From Ciona intestinalis (Eukaryota; Chordata; Ascidiacea; Phlebobranchia; Cionidae): 64,000 nt of DNA. The notes under the pieces were generated by a model that made no database searches, had not been told where the DNA came from, and saw only the letters and a list, made by a program, of their open reading frames with translations. Made by a program: the position numbers and the translations under genes. The stretch covers positions 992,693-1,056,692 of the forward strand of contig NC_020176.2 of NCBI RefSeq assembly GCF_000224145.3. Reading direction: 5' to 3'. Shown here piece by piece: positions 10,120 to 38,165 of this stretch. Each line of letters begins with the position of its first letter. Position 1 is the first letter of the stretch.

Positions 10120-13100
10120 TCATGTGATAGCTACTTTTATTTCATCAGGACTGCATTCATCCGTACGAGATGAAGGCTCACCATTTAGTTTCTCTTCAGC
10201 GATTCGCCCACTTCCGTTGTTGTATTTCGCTCCTGTATTGAAATTTTTTGTCAACGAATAAAGACCATATCCAATCAGAAAGAGAGGCAGTGTTTGAATT
10301 TATGTCAAATACACAAGTAGTAGTAATTTTAATGTAGTAGTGTGTTGGCATAAAGGTATCCAAAGACACAAATATATTTTAAGAAGACCAAGATTATGAG
10401 GTATAATATTGTTTGCTAAATGGTGATTATTTAACAGACTTAACATTGATTCAGTACTTAAAAAAAGGGGGCAAGGCGTAGTCAAAAACAGTTTGAAATG
10501 GTGTATAAAAATTTGTATAAATTACTTTTGCCCGAAATTTAAAAATTGAATATAACACACAGATAAAACATTCAAATAGTTAATTACCACCAATTCATCC
10601 TGGTAAGCTAAAAGAAGGAACATTAAACACTGATTATTATCATACTCGGTGAAATATTTTCTTTATATATAACATACCTGAAGATTCATTTCTTATCCAT
10701 AAAAGAAACCATTTGCGTCGAAGAACGAGGTTCTGATTTTCTGTGAAAGAAATTTCATACAATAGTTGTAACAGCTGTACAAGATTGTGTGTATTATTTG
10801 TAGCAAATTAGTTATGTTTATTGTTTAGGTCACACTTCTATAATAGTTAGACTATTTTCAAAGCATGAGCCCTCGTAGTATTTTTTTTAAAAGATGAGCC
10901 ATCGCAGCAGACTATTTTGGGCTTAGAAACTAAATATCACCTTTAGCTAATTATCAGCCTACAAAAAAAATTTAACCACCAAGTAACATACAAGGTAACT
11001 CATAAGCTGGCACGTGGTGTGTGAAACAGAACACCCGTGTTATAACAACTCTTGTAAGGATAATCATTCTTTCAGTCTTAAATTTTACCTGGTTTCAAAG
11101 TATTATTTCGAATACCAATGCTTAAATGGTTCTGCATCAAAATGCCAATCGCAATTATTATTATGGCCAACCCTATCAGTATAAGGGTGATGTATGTGGT
11201 TTCCATTGACTTTGGGTCTTCTGTTTAATAAAAAGTAACAAAGTTAATGTGTTTTTAAGATAATGGCATGCACACCCCACAATAACGAGATTCCACTGTT
11301 ATTATTTCAAACGTGTAAATACAGTTTGGAAATAATTTTGATTATATGTTACGGTATAATTATATATTTTAAGGTTAGTGATTTTGACATGTGATGATAA
11401 TGGTGTTGAAAGTTTATAAACAAATGTGGATTGAGTGCCTTATATATCTTTTGTAAATTCTCTTTTCATTGATTATATATGGTTATTGTGAATGGTTATG
11501 ATTTGATGTAAAAAATGATGATTTATGATAAGGATGTTAGTATGATCGGATATTTGTTAGTGGAAGTTATAAGTTGTAGCATGGAATGTGGGATGTTCTA
11601 TCTATTTAGAGCAGTGGTTCTGAATGTAAGGTCCATAAATTGTAACATAAGAATAAACGATATAAAAAAAACTATTATTTTTTTAACAATTTTTTATCAG
11701 TTTGCTGTTGTGTATGGGGAGGCGCACCATGAAACCTGTGATTTAAGTTAAAGTTGGCCCAAGACCAAATTAAGACCCACAGGAATAGAGATGTTAGGAC
11801 AGTGAAATATCACACCTTTAATTTACATGCAATGGGGGATGCATTGGTGCAAGAACATTCAAGTTGATGCAACACCTTAATTATCACAAGGCTGAGCACT
11901 ACAACTGGTGGCAGAGGGTGCAACATGCGTGTCATACCAACCTAAGTCCCAACATTCTACACGGGCCGATGCTGCTGGGGTTACAGCCTCAGTGGGCATG
12001 GTTTGAACCTCAGTTGTTTTACTTTCTGTTGCATGTGATGTTGGCATAGCGCCTAACATGGGTGTTGTGTTTTGGGGTGTAGGGGTTACTCCAATGGTTG
12101 TTATGGTAACCGGTGTTGTAGTGGAGACATACGCAGAAGTAGGATCTAACGATGGTTACAAATGCATAAACTACATGCTTTTTAGTGTCTAATAAAAAGT
12201 CAAGTCACCTGTTAAGACAAATGTTACTTCAGTGGCTTCCGATTCTACATTTGAGGATGAAATAGCTGAGATTTTCACTTTGTATTCCTCACCAACTTGC
12301 AAACCATGGATACGGACAGAAGGAGAGCCAGCTGCTGTTGGCATTGCAATGATGATGTAACTAAGAAATGGAAGTGTTTCTGCTTCCCTCAAAACATTAA
12401 CTTTGTAATTCGCAGCCAGTGGAACTTTATCCCATGTGATTGTGACATCATCAGATCGCTGATGTGTGGCAGACACAACGGGGGTCGACAGCGCTGAAAA
12501 CATAAGGTGCAATTTCAATCATTTAGCCTTTTGGTCATATATTATTCATGTGCTTACAGGTTTGGAACTCCATGTTAGCTGAGGGGCTAAGAATACGTGA
12601 CATCATTGCTTGAACTGATGCAACAAAACGTTCTCCTTGTGGAAGTGAAGACTTTGCCAACTGGTAATGTTAAAAATATTGACAAAATATTTAAGCCAGC
12701 TTTTTTTTCTATTTTTCTGCTTTTACAAAAATATGTACAAAATAACTACAATGATCACAATATCAGATGTAACATTACTTTTATCTATTTTCTTGAAAAA
12801 AATGAAGAAGACGATAGTTAAAATACCGAATTAAATTTGATTATCATATAGCAACCAAGTTCTCACCACAAGAGGAGAGTTATTAACCACGCGCTGATAA
12901 ACTTGTGAGTTGTCAGATTTCTTGGTAATGGTGACAACATATTGAGTACCACTGACAGCGTTCCATGAAAGATTGACGTTTGTGTCTGTAGTGGTTGAGC
13001 TTTGGCCACTAGGTGATGCTGGTGGTGCAGGGCATGTTCTGTAATAGAATTATAAATGAAGAAATAATAATAATAATAATTTTTGTCTCTTCGCTTACGG

Positions 13101-16100
13101 TAGCGAAGATTTAGAAATATTTTAAACAAAAACACAGGATACAGTAACTTTTATCTCTGTGTGATAGCGACAGTCATTATGCCCTTGGAGTAGAGGCAGG
13201 CAACTAACCAGTGTAACACAGCGCCGAATATGTAGAATAAAAACTTTTATAGATAGAACAGAAAAAAATCAATTGTAATGTAACTCTACAAAAGTTTGAA
13301 AAAAGTTCTTTTTTTAAGTTTTTGATATTAAAGTGAAGAAACATCAACTCACGATACTGAAACGCTTTGGGCTGAGTCACAGTAAACTGAACTTCCAACC
13401 AACCAATCACAATCAGGGTCTGCCTCACATGTGTCACATGACTTGTAGCTTGAGCAATCAAATGAGGAGATTCGAAGAACTTCTTGTGCGGTCACAATTA
13501 TCATCATCTGTTAAAAAAAAATGCATTACAATTTTGCAAGAACTCAAATCTTTTGTTAAAATAATAGAAATCACGTTGAAAAGGAACAACAGATAGATGT
13601 TTAATGCAAAATGCATTTAAGGCAACGTACACAGTCAGTAAAATATAAAATAAAACTTTTTAAATGAAAAAAATGATGGTTTATTAATAATAACAAGATT
13701 CATGTTAAACAATAAAAACTTAATATAGCTACATGATAATAGTTATAAATCTGATATAATATGTATTAAAAATGATCATAGTTGTTATTTTAAAGTTTTA
13801 CCTTATTTTCAAGTGAAACTGACAATATTGGCTGTGAAATCTGTAAAACAAATACATAATATTATTACAAGTAACTGGTTGGTAACCTACCAACACCTGA
13901 TAATCTGATCTGTTATGTTTTTTAGTGACAAACTGGTTTTAAAGAAGGTACAAAAACAATACATTAATGTACTTTTTGGCCATGCAATAATATTACACTC
14001 TGTCATAGCATCCACCGTGTGAATATTATTGTGATTTTGTGACTCTTTTCTATGTATTATAGAAAACACCCTTTTGAATCATATTTAAGTAAATGAAACT
14101 TCTTGAACCACTTACGTTCAGCATAGATTTCGAAAGTAAGACAGAACCAGTCAGCTGGCCAGTCCCACCAGTTGTAAGTCGAAGTTTATGCATTGTGCCA
14201 TCAGCTATATAAGAATATGGGTGTAAGTAAGCTGTATTTGAATTTTTGATGCAAAAAATATTATCATCAGTTTATAATTAATAAGAGACATGTTATAACA
14301 GCAAGCGGTTACAATAAAGACATATGATCATGAGAAAAATACATACAACGTTTAGGTAAGAAGGTAAAGCCATACATAATATAGAAGAAACTACCATTGA
14401 GAATTAATGCATAAAGGGAAAGCAAGCAGGATGTAACAAGAATTTTAGCAACTACCTTTAATAAGATAAAGCACGTTGTAATCTCCAACTTTTTCACCAA
14501 CTTGGAAGTCAAAGTTGTCACCATTGTGGATGTACAAGGGTTTCCCAGAAATTGGTTTCACAGAATTTGCAATGATGACTGAGTTCTCAATAAACGTTTG
14601 ATAAGGGCCGGGTACATTTGTGGTGGGAAGACTAGATGTTGGACACTGTAGATAACATTTTGTTAAGGAATAAATAATTATTTCAACTGAATTAGAAAAT
14701 TGCAAAATAAAGTGACAAAACTAAAGTGTTTTTATGATTCTTAATTAATAATACAGTTGGTTTGTAGTTATCAAGCCTTTCTAAGTTGAATTTTATATGC
14801 AATAATAAATAATGCTTAGAAAAATAAGTAAATTTCATTCATATTTTAAATAGTAACCTGTCCTGGTCTTAAGCCCAGTTCATTGTAGGTTTTACTGTAA
14901 GGCGGTCCCCTCCCATCATAATATAACGTGATGTTGTTGGAAAACACAGTTCCATCCATATAGGTGTCAATCTCATTAAGATCATATGCACAAACAGCAG
15001 TGGCTGGCATTCCCCAAGAGCTGTGATACAGCAGTTTTTAAAAATACGTTACTTTAATGACACGGCCATTTTGACTTTGCAATTTAAATTTGGCGACTGA
15101 ATTTCAAGCAGTGCACCCTTTTTTGTTGCAGGACACTTTGAGCAACACCATGTTTTTATATAAACCTATCCAGCATGAGTTTATGAATAGCTCATTTGTC
15201 TAGACCGGTAGGCCTAGCTTATCTAAAGCATATTGATTTATCATAACAATATTATAGTTAATAATTTATATCTTGGTGTTTGTCAATAAATCAGTGTCAC
15301 CTTGGAAACCCAAACACAGCAAAAACAGTGTTGCCTATCTGGTAAGTTGAACCTGAAATACAACATAGAATATGTTAAGGTAAAAGATTAGGTTTTATGT
15401 TGGTCAACATGAGTTAATGGACTGTTACATAAACTTACAATGTTTGTGATTCTAACTTTAGATGAAAGGTCTTGTTAAACACAACTTAGTACATATGTCA
15501 CCAAACATGTAAACTACTTTATATCTTATCAAGGTAAGCTCTTTAAAGTGGGTTAGGCAGAGCCACAGATACCATTAGATCAATTAAACCCATTAGTATC
15601 TGCAGACACATAGCTAAACACTGCCAGACACCTGTCATGCTGGCTAGACTATTGTGTGTTTCACAATTGTGTTTTACGGTCGCGTTGCATGAAAGGCGTA
15701 ACCAAAACTTGGGAGAAATTACTGCTACTTCATAAACACCACAACACCCAGTAATTTATTTGAGTTTGTTGTATGGAAATGATACATTTGTTTCAAATAT
15801 TTTCCTCCATGCGAGGAATAAATAAACAACAAATAAATGAATGTAACTTTTATCTTTTTCTAACGCCGCAATCACAATTGTTATGACACAGGTGTTTTGT
15901 TTCATAAACCTTGCGCCCGCTTACAAGTTAGCCTATGTGTAACTGTGTGTCAATATTATATTATTGTGGATATTTTAAAAATGGTTGTTTAATGTTTATA
16001 CTCACGCATGTAGTTGTAGTAGGTGCTTAGACGACCAAGGTTAGAACCACCAGGGGAGGGGCAGAGCAACCTCGCCGACATAAATGTCATCCAATTGTTA

Positions 16101-19100
16101 GTCATTCGAACACCACCACCCCTGTCAGCCTGTAAGTACCTTTATATTAGGACAATATCGGGAGATACAAAACTACATCAATTAGGGTATTCTATGTGGG
16201 TAAGGTCTTACAGGGTGACCTACATCATGTGACCTGAGATTTATGCCAGAGTTATTCTATTAACATACACCCAGATTACCACAAACTATTAGTGACTACT
16301 CGGTTGACATAATATTATGTATCGATGCTGGTTTATATAATCACTCAGTAAACTTTGGATCTTCCCACAAAACATATTTGATTTCAGGTTCAGCAATGTA
16401 TGTATTTATATTTCATGATTGATAATGTATTGCCAGCTTGTTTTCTGAGTACACTAATAGTTATGTATTAAAACTATCTCAGGTTATGCTTACATAGTTA
16501 CAACTTTCGATTTCTTTTCTATTTGGGTGAGGCCCTAGCACGCCACTGGACCCGAGATTTAATCCAGGGCGGTAGTTCTAACTTTACAATTACCAGTTTA
16601 CTCTCAGGTTGCGTGACTTACCCTGCACAGTCTTGAAACCATCCCGTACATGGCTGGGGGACCACCTGATGTGAAACCATCATAAAGAAAATAACTTCGT
16701 TCATCGCGATAAAAATTATAAATCTTTGAATCGTCGGTTGCGAAGTACATGTTGAGGAAGTCGGCCTCTGTGAAAATGGGGGTAAGAATTTATTATCAAT
16801 AAACCACCAAGTTTCACACTTGGTAATGCGTAACTGGGCACAAGGTGTATGAAACAGAACACCCATTTTGTAACGACTGTCCTTGCCCTGCTAAGATAAA
16901 TAATTGTTTTATGAAAGTAACAGAGCTTGTTAAAATGTTTAAAAACAATGTTCATTTTGTTTTTTCTTGTGCTAAAAAGTTACTTACTGTTATACCATTC
17001 CTTATTGGCATCATAGCTCTTTAGTGGGTGAGTGAGTTGGCGCGTTGTCTTGCACTTTAAACTGACACAACTGCTGGTGTAAAGTTCATTTCCTAAAGTC
17101 ATTATAAAGGTTAATTGAAGCTACAGGCTTGCACTCTATGTTTTATATTATAGATTAGCCCAAAGCCCAAATGACAGCTCCAATTCATACACTGCTGTAG
17201 CCTGTAGTACCATTGCAATTTTAATTGTGTACAGCTCCATTTCAACAAACACTACGCTACCTGATGAGTGTGGAAGAAGACCTGTAATTATCTTGCTATT
17301 CTGTGTGACCGGCAACCAATCTCTAATGGATGTCAAACTGGATGGTGTAACTGTGTATGTCTGTTAAAATATCTTTGTAATAACTTAAAGAGTAACTTTT
17401 AAAGTAAACTACTTATACAAAAAAACCTTTTACATTTATCCATTGTCACACAAAATATTGTGTATCCATAAACACAAAAAAATGTATTTAGGGACCCCAG
17501 GCATTACAGGAAACATGGGACCCCTACAAAGCCTAGTAAAAGATTATACAGATGAGAAAGCAACGGTATATATTTACACAACATGCAGCCATGTTCGAGA
17601 CCAAGTGCATTAATAATTCAAGAGGTGGATAAGCAGAAAGATATTGGGTAAAACAGTTGTATTGTGGTGTCTCTGTATGTAACCAAGTATAATGTGTCTG
17701 CATATGCATTCACGTTAATGTTCCTGCATAAGTTTATATGTACAATGATGTATGTACCCTACATATGTAAGATATGTCTCCATGCACACTTTCTTTGGCG
17801 AAACTTACGTTAGTTAATTTACGCGAATCAATGTTTCTTGTATGTGCGTTTGATGTTGTGTCCAGCTTTCATGAGCAGTTTTCGCATATTTTTAACCCGT
17901 TCTAATACGAACGTAAAGCCTCGTTGTGGTAGGCCGATTACAAAAACTACGTCGTACGTGAATGAAATGGTCATGGTCATGGTCATGGTCATAGCATGTG
18001 ACACAACCTACTACGCCAGCGAAGTGGCTAGTAGTTGTGCACGCGCAAAAGTACCCGGAACAAATATCAAGTTCGGACCTAATTTCACACGACGCTGTCT
18101 TTGAAACCCAAAACGAATAAAGTATTTTGCGTTCTTATGACCGAATTTTGATGACCAATGCGGCCTATTGCGACAAATTAGGCAATAGCATGATGTCACT
18201 AACAAGGTCGTTAATATTACTTAGTCATATCTTCTTTAGGGTATTAAAACACGGATCCGTCCGCACATTATGATAGTGCGGTCAGCCCTTTAAAGCGGTG
18301 AGTGTGGGTGAATCATCAGTTTTAACACAGTTATCTCAGGAATGCGTCATTTCCCATAATGGCTAATACATGCTGTTGCCACGTCAGCGGAAGAAATTCC
18401 CGCTGTGTTTTTAAGGTGATTAGGTCACTTTCATGGCCTACTACAGATACAGACGCTGTCTGCGGGTTGGGAGAAATGGGTTTATAGGGGTCGGCGGTTT
18501 CGGTTTGCAAATTTAGGTCGACCAAATTTTGGTTGAAATTGAATAAGAATTGAGTTTCTCGAGTCATAAGAACGTGCTCGAACATTGAGTTTTATTAATG
18601 ACGAGACATCACGTATTGTGACGTCACTACTCAATGAGATGTCGGGTTCTTTTGTGCACAGACGAAAATTATAATAAAACAAATAAAATATGACATTATA
18701 TAGTAGTATGGTGCTGTGCTGGGGTAAAATGGATACCGTTAGCATATAATATCCCATATTTTATAATCGTGTTTTTAACAATTAACAAAGTTCTTTTAGA
18801 GTCGTGAGGAAACGCGGTTATATAACTCTAAAAATATTCTTTCCGTGCTAATTATTACGACAGTAAAAAAAATAAAACAAAAGCCATCTTACCACAGGCT
18901 ACTACATATCTAAGTATCTGGTTGACATGGAAAAATATGTTTAGCGTATGAACGCACCTGTACGTTAACGTTCCAGCATGCTGGGGACTTCGCATTTGTC
19001 CCGCATATGAGAAACGAATTGTCGTCGGTTTTCTCAATTACTTTAATGAAGTTGTAACAATCTATATTCTGTAGGTTAAATCAAGAATGTTATCAATACA

Positions 19101-21448
19101 TATCTATAAGTAAATGCACTGGTTTAGTTACCCCGTATCGCTGACATAAATCTCTCTTCGTCGGGTTAAGTTGAATCTGTGTTTTAATATTTGTTTGGTA
19201 GATAAACTGATCTTCGATATTGTATTTAACGAGATAAATAAAATGCATGTATAGTGAATAGGGTGGGGGGAATCGGAACACTCAAGCACAATAGTTAATA
19301 ACAGTAATCGCGCGTATTATACAGTCGTGAAAATATTGTCGAAAAATGCTGTTACGTTTTTATTTGTTTATCATTAAATAGGAGTCCGTAGAAAGAAATT
19401 GTCCCATATCACCCCATGTCCCACCTAACCCCACCCTACCACATGTTTTGTGTGAAATCGCTGGACATGACGTAACGATTTCATTATGACGTAACAACAT
19501 ACCTTTGTCACATTATTAGTTCGATAGTCTATCACCAGAAAATAATCCGTTCCACCAACAACGCTTATATTTCCCGTCGTTGTTATTTTGCCGAGGTTCT
19601 GCGTTGCTCCTGGTAACGTGTATGACGTCACGTTCGTTGACGTCACTAAAATAAAAAGTGAGCTTGTATTATAATCAGCCAAATTGATAATGTTTTACGC
19701 CATAAGAACACGTAATAAATGAAGTGTTTTTTACCTTCTTTTGTTTTACCAAGCACGATGTGTTCTTATATTTAAATTGCTCTCGTTAATTGCGCGTCTT
19801 TATAACGACCATGGTTTAAACTAAAGTGATAATATGTGTATGTATTTAAGGATTAAGTGGTTTAACGACTTTCGTTTTCTCGACATTTCTTCAATCTTGG
19901 TTAACTTTAAAACGTCATTTTTTGGTACAGTATTTCAGTAAACGCAAAATCTCTTAATTCGCTGTTTTAGTTCTTCATTTAGGCTTGAAACTACGGCGAC
20001 TCGCAGTAAATTACGCAGTCCTTCGTGTTAAAAATGACGCAGTTTACTCGTAATTTTACCGGAAGTTTCATTTAGTTGTTCTTTCTTTTTTAATGTCATT
20101 CTAATATATGCTGTTCTGCTTCCAAATATCATACCATGGTTGTTATTCGTGGGCTGTATGGATAGTTGAACACCTTAAGTGTAGTTCACTAATACAAATA
20201 GGGTGGGGTATATAGTACACATTTTCGTCTATTTTCTCGTCCCCTTTGATTAAAAAAAGAACAAAATTGTAAATCCGTATCCCCACGACTCCAATAGACC
20301 GTTTTTAATTGTTTAAACACGATTAGGATATTTAGATATTGTGTACTAAAGGTGTCCCATCTTGCCCCGTAGTACTATAATTGTGCATTGTACAGAATTA
20401 AAATGCCGGGTATTTATATAATTATATACAACTGAAACAAACCTATATTTAAAGATTTTGTTTAACGCTGTAGGAGCTGTATTAGCTACTGTATAATTTA
20501 ATTAGCACCGCAGAGAGCTTTCTAAACATTCATCCCCTTTGAAATACTATATACCACGACAATAACCAGATCCCTTTACACAGGATCAATCGAACGCCAA
20601 TGCCGCTCGCGAATTCCAGTAATACCTCATATCATTGCCGCCACTCTAATAAACAGGTAGCTTTATAAATAGTACGAGATAATGCTTACTTTCCGATATT
20701 TGTAAGCAATATACCGTTATGTATTTTAAGAAACGCGCGAATAAGTAAGTGACTTTCTGCAGCTACGTTGCTTTTAAGTCTTGCATTCCCACCTTTGGGT
20801 GGCATATTCGACTTGGAAATGTACGTATGACATGATATAAGGACCATAAACATTATTTAAATTAAAATATACACTAAAAAATAAACAAAGAGTAAAACAA
20901 ATCGTTAGACTTGGCATTATAGTATGGATGGTGTCGTATTACAAAGGCAATTAGGGGTGCTAGAGTGCCCGCCTTTCGAAGGAAAAAGACAATGCTTTTG
21001 TCTCTTTATTATCCGCTGAAACGAACCGTACAGTTGTACTTAAAACTTTCGTAAAACTGTGCAGACCAGTGGAGAGGCGATTTAGTATTGCCGACTATTT
21101 TACGCTTTCTGAGTAGCAGTTATGCGGCCTTATTTGAACCACGAAAAAAATCACTGATGATAGAAGTGTCTGAAATAACTTTTATATATACGGGTTGATG
21201 TAATATATACAACATGCTATACATCTAAATGCACTTAATCAAAGCTTTAACGTACTTTATCTCCACACATGCATGGCTGTTTTAATTAAATAGGACGAGA
21301 TAAGAACTACCCTAAATCTACAGCAAATGCCCGCAGTGGTATACACAAACAATCATAACGAACTAAATTAAACTACAAACTATATGTTGTACTTACCAAA
21401 TGCAACGTTTACAAGCACCAACTGTATTAGGATCAAATACCACTTCAT
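10120..21448 (-). CDS. Sema-PSI-FN3 single-pass receptor-like protein
   Basis: Twenty exons read in phase give 846 residues: 21397-21448, 19503-19645, 18958-19068, 17261-17360, 16988-17092, 16622-16767, 16006-16129, 15301-15352, 14858-15020, 14456-14645, 14116-14204, 13802-13840, 13353-13507, 12867-13038, 12558-12660, 12209-12493, 11942-12145, 11089-11220, 10678-10740 and 10120-10232. A signal peptide (MKWYLILIQLVLVNVAF) is followed by a Sema domain with the hallmarks DC-N-I, CGTNAKSPAC (87-96), GNELYT, DRGG-W-TF-SARLLC, AVCAYDLNEI and RPGQC (about 333). Then come VTAQEVLRI, a PSI domain (Cys456, 462, 465, 471, 481), two FN3-like domains (about 490-580 and 582-676), a Thr-rich stalk, a TM segment (about 754-773) and a 73-residue tail. 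No Ig, IPT or plexin GAP domain is present. Cell-surface guidance or adhesion is the likely role. The 3' border of the stalk exon is uncertain (11942 or about 11963, same phase). Confidence 0.9.
18705..18845 (-). mobile_element. TIR-repeat family copy, partial
   Basis: It contains ctggggtaaaatggatacc, aatcgtgtttttaacaatta and gtcgtgaggaaacgcgg. It lies in the Sema gene intron between exons 3 and 4. Confidence 0.65.
20199..20375 (+). mobile_element. TIR-repeat family, near-complete copy
   Basis: It runs from agggtggggtatatagtac to ggtgtcccatcttgccccg, in Sema gene intron 1. Confidence 0.75.
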
Positions 21449-21942
21449 CGCGTCTCGAGGGGAAATCACAAATGACGCGAAATTGCCAACGAGAGAAACA
21501 AAGCGTTATCTCTAAAAGAGAAGAAGGGTAATAAAGCAGATAGTGATTTGCGGTTCTATTTAGATTTGTCCTTTAAGTTCTCGAACCTGTTTTAGAAATT
21601 GCTATTCATTGTTTAGTGTGTTTGCAATGTATTTTGTGGTATATATTGCTCAAAACGCAATAAACAAATTCACAGTTTATTTGCTCCCCTTTAATTTATC
21701 GATTTTTTTCAAAGAAAGTCTAGCAGCACTGCGCGGTTGCGATTCTGTCAGAATGACAGTTATTCGGAATCCATCTGTTGCTTTATTAAGTCTGGTTTGT
21801 TGCTTTTGTTTTACGTTGTAATCATTTTGTTTTGTGTTTTTTAGACCCTTATGTCGTATTGCGACTGGGTGCAAAACACCCACACTTCTAGTTGTTCAGC
21901 TTATTTTTATTTTACCCAAATACTTCTGTTTAAGTAATAAAT
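21449..21942. promoter_or_regulatory. Bidirectional intergenic region, Sema gene / BRSK
   Basis: Only 494 bp separate the start codons of two divergent genes, so both promoters probably lie here unless a noncoding upstream exon exists. It is AT-rich with no clear TATA pair. It holds no copy of the common repeat families, unlike most spacers of this length here. Confidence 0.6.
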
Positions 21943-36251
<14,309 letters not shown>

Positions 36252-36729
36252 CGTCATTGTTAACCCTTCAGTTCCAAAACAGAAACCTCGCTTATTATAA
36301 TAAGCGAACAATCATATGTTTTCAACGTTTTATTTTGTTGCAATTTTTAGCACGAGTGCAATTTTAGCAAAATTTTCCAAGCGTGGTGCGTGAAATGTAA
36401 TGATTGCCGAATATTGTTAGCTATTATGATGTTATATTTTAAAGAACTGTGATTTAGGCCTGGTGTTATGTTGTTCTAATGTTGTTTTGCACGATGTGTT
36501 TTATTGGTGCTTTTACACAATTCCTCACGCCGTACTAACGTTCCCACCAAAAGACAAACTGCCACTTTTTCGTTCACTGTTTTACCTTTTATTACACACT
36601 CGTTGAAAATCACGTGACATTCTTCACCTTTGAACTGTGTTCTTCAAACAATCACTCTCTGTGACGTCATAAGTGTTCATTGTTTTCTTCCATTGTTTTG
36701 TTGGTGTCGTTTCGTTTGAAGTTTATCCA

Positions 36730-36735
36730 AATAAA
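36730..36735 (+). promoter_or_regulatory. Candidate poly(A) signal of BRSK
   Basis: AATAAA lies about 480 bases after the stop codon in an AT-rich 3' region. If used, the 3'UTR is about 0.5 kb. That UTR would carry any posterior-localisation signal, but I do not recognise one by eye. Confidence 0.5.
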
Positions 36736-36879
36736 GGAACAATATACACATTAGTATATGAAGAATAAATAGGTTAATTTGTTTGTTTCTTATGTCAGGA
36801 AACGAAAGTTGAAAAAGTGGTTTTGGTTTGTTTGATGTTCATGTTAACTACATGTCGTGCGTTAGTTCCCATTGGCGAA

Positions 36880-37230
36880 TTCATTCGTTTCTCGCATTTG
36901 ATAATATGAATGTATGATGGGGGTGACTTCATAATTTTGACTTTAAGATGAAATCAGTAGCTTGTGAATGAATGATTGAATGTAACTTACTTTATCCTCG
37001 CGTGGCCGGAAAACGACAGTCGTTATCACACGGGTTTAACACCTCGTGCCAGCTTACGAGTTAACATGTATGTTACTTCGTNNNNNNNNNNNNNNNNNNN
37101 NNNNNNNNNNNNNNNNNNNNNNNNNNNNNNNCGAATCATTCGTTTCTCACATTTGATAATATGAATGTATGATGGGGGTGACTTCATAATTTTGACTTCA
37201 AGATGAAATCAGTAGCTTGTGGTTAAGTAC
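36880..37230. repeat. Duplicated flank around a 50-N gap with a SINE tail
   Basis: About 90 bases starting cgaattcattcgtttctcgc (36876) recur after the gap at 37132 with few changes. Between them lies a SINE-tail sequence (36976-37081) identical over its first 42 bases to the reverse of 49829-49870. Either a SINE insertion with duplicated flank or two haplotypes were laid end to end by the assembler. Confidence 0.7.
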
Positions 37231-37426
37231 GTGAGCCGTTGTACATTTGTTATAAAGAAGAAAACGCTACATTTCTTTCTGCCGTCTCTAAATGATGGGC
37301 TTGCACGTCTGAAATGATCTCGCGAAACTTACTCTCTCGTTAAGACTGAACAAATCGCTCGTATATAGTAAGTGAATTAAAGTATTTCAAACTACCTCTC
37401 AGGTAAAACTTAGTTAGGCCTATATA

Positions 37427-37622
37427 GTACAGTGGGGTAAGATGGGACATTCTTATATTCTCTTTTCCAGTATCCGAATATCCTGATCATGTTTCAACAA
37501 TCAACAACTTTTTGTAGGAGTGAAAAAAAGGTTTAATAATTCTTTTAATGTTCTTTGTTTACTACCAAATAGAAAGAGAAAGTAGAATGAAAAGGTGTCC
37601 CATCTCCCCCATACTACTATAA
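37427..37622 (-). mobile_element. TIR-repeat family, complete copy
   Basis: It runs from gtacagtggggtaagatggg to gtcccatctcccccatacta, with reversed interior (cctgatcatgtttcaacaat). Confidence 0.8.
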
Positions 37623-37894
37623 TATTCGTTAAATAAATTAATGACCTACCGATTTACAATTAAAAATAAACAAATCCAAACATCGATTTAACAATTTTAT
37701 TGGCCATATTCAACACCCCAATGTATGATGTTTAATATTCAACCACTTTTTCTTCTTCCAAAAAAAGAAATCCAAAGATTAACGAATGGTTCACCCTCGT
37801 CTTGCACTGTAATATCAAAACGGCCGATGTTTTTATGATACCGTTTAGTGGAGTAATTAAATCTAAAATATGTATATATTATAAGAGTGTGGAA

Positions 37895-38073
37895 ACCAGA
37901 AACTTTTGCACTCAATACCCAAATATCCTGATCGTGTTTTAAACAATTAACAACGGTGTATGGGAGGCGTGGAGATACGGTTTTATAATTCTTTGAATGT
38001 TTTTTGTTTACTACCAAATTAGACGAAAAAATAGAATAAAAAGATATCCCATCTTCCCCCACCCTACTATATG
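37895..38073 (-). mobile_element. TIR-repeat family copy, reversed
   Basis: It contains tcctgatcgtgttttaaac, attaacaacggtgtatggg and ccatcttcccccaccctact. It lies just downstream of the candidate secreted-protein gene. Confidence 0.75.
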
Positions 38074-38165
38074 TATAGCCTACAGCCCTGCACGTATGCG
38101 CTGGATGACTCGCACCCATGCGACTTACCCAAAATGAAACGTTGTGAGTATTTGTTTTTTGTGCT

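Noticed and set aside
17967..17993. Hexanucleotide run (atggtc) as a CRISPR-like or regulatory array
   Set aside because: It is only about four short units without spacers, a simple microsatellite in a Sema intron. No CRISPR array, operon, phage or bacterial feature occurs in this eukaryotic window.
18331..18585. Minus-strand open frame inside the Sema gene
   Set aside because: Sema exons 3 and 4 already join in phase without it, and its borders lack good splice sites. The sequence looks like intron with repeats.
36976..37081. Coding frame MNVTYFILAWPEND also seen at 49870
   Set aside because: Both are the same SINE tail in opposite orientation.
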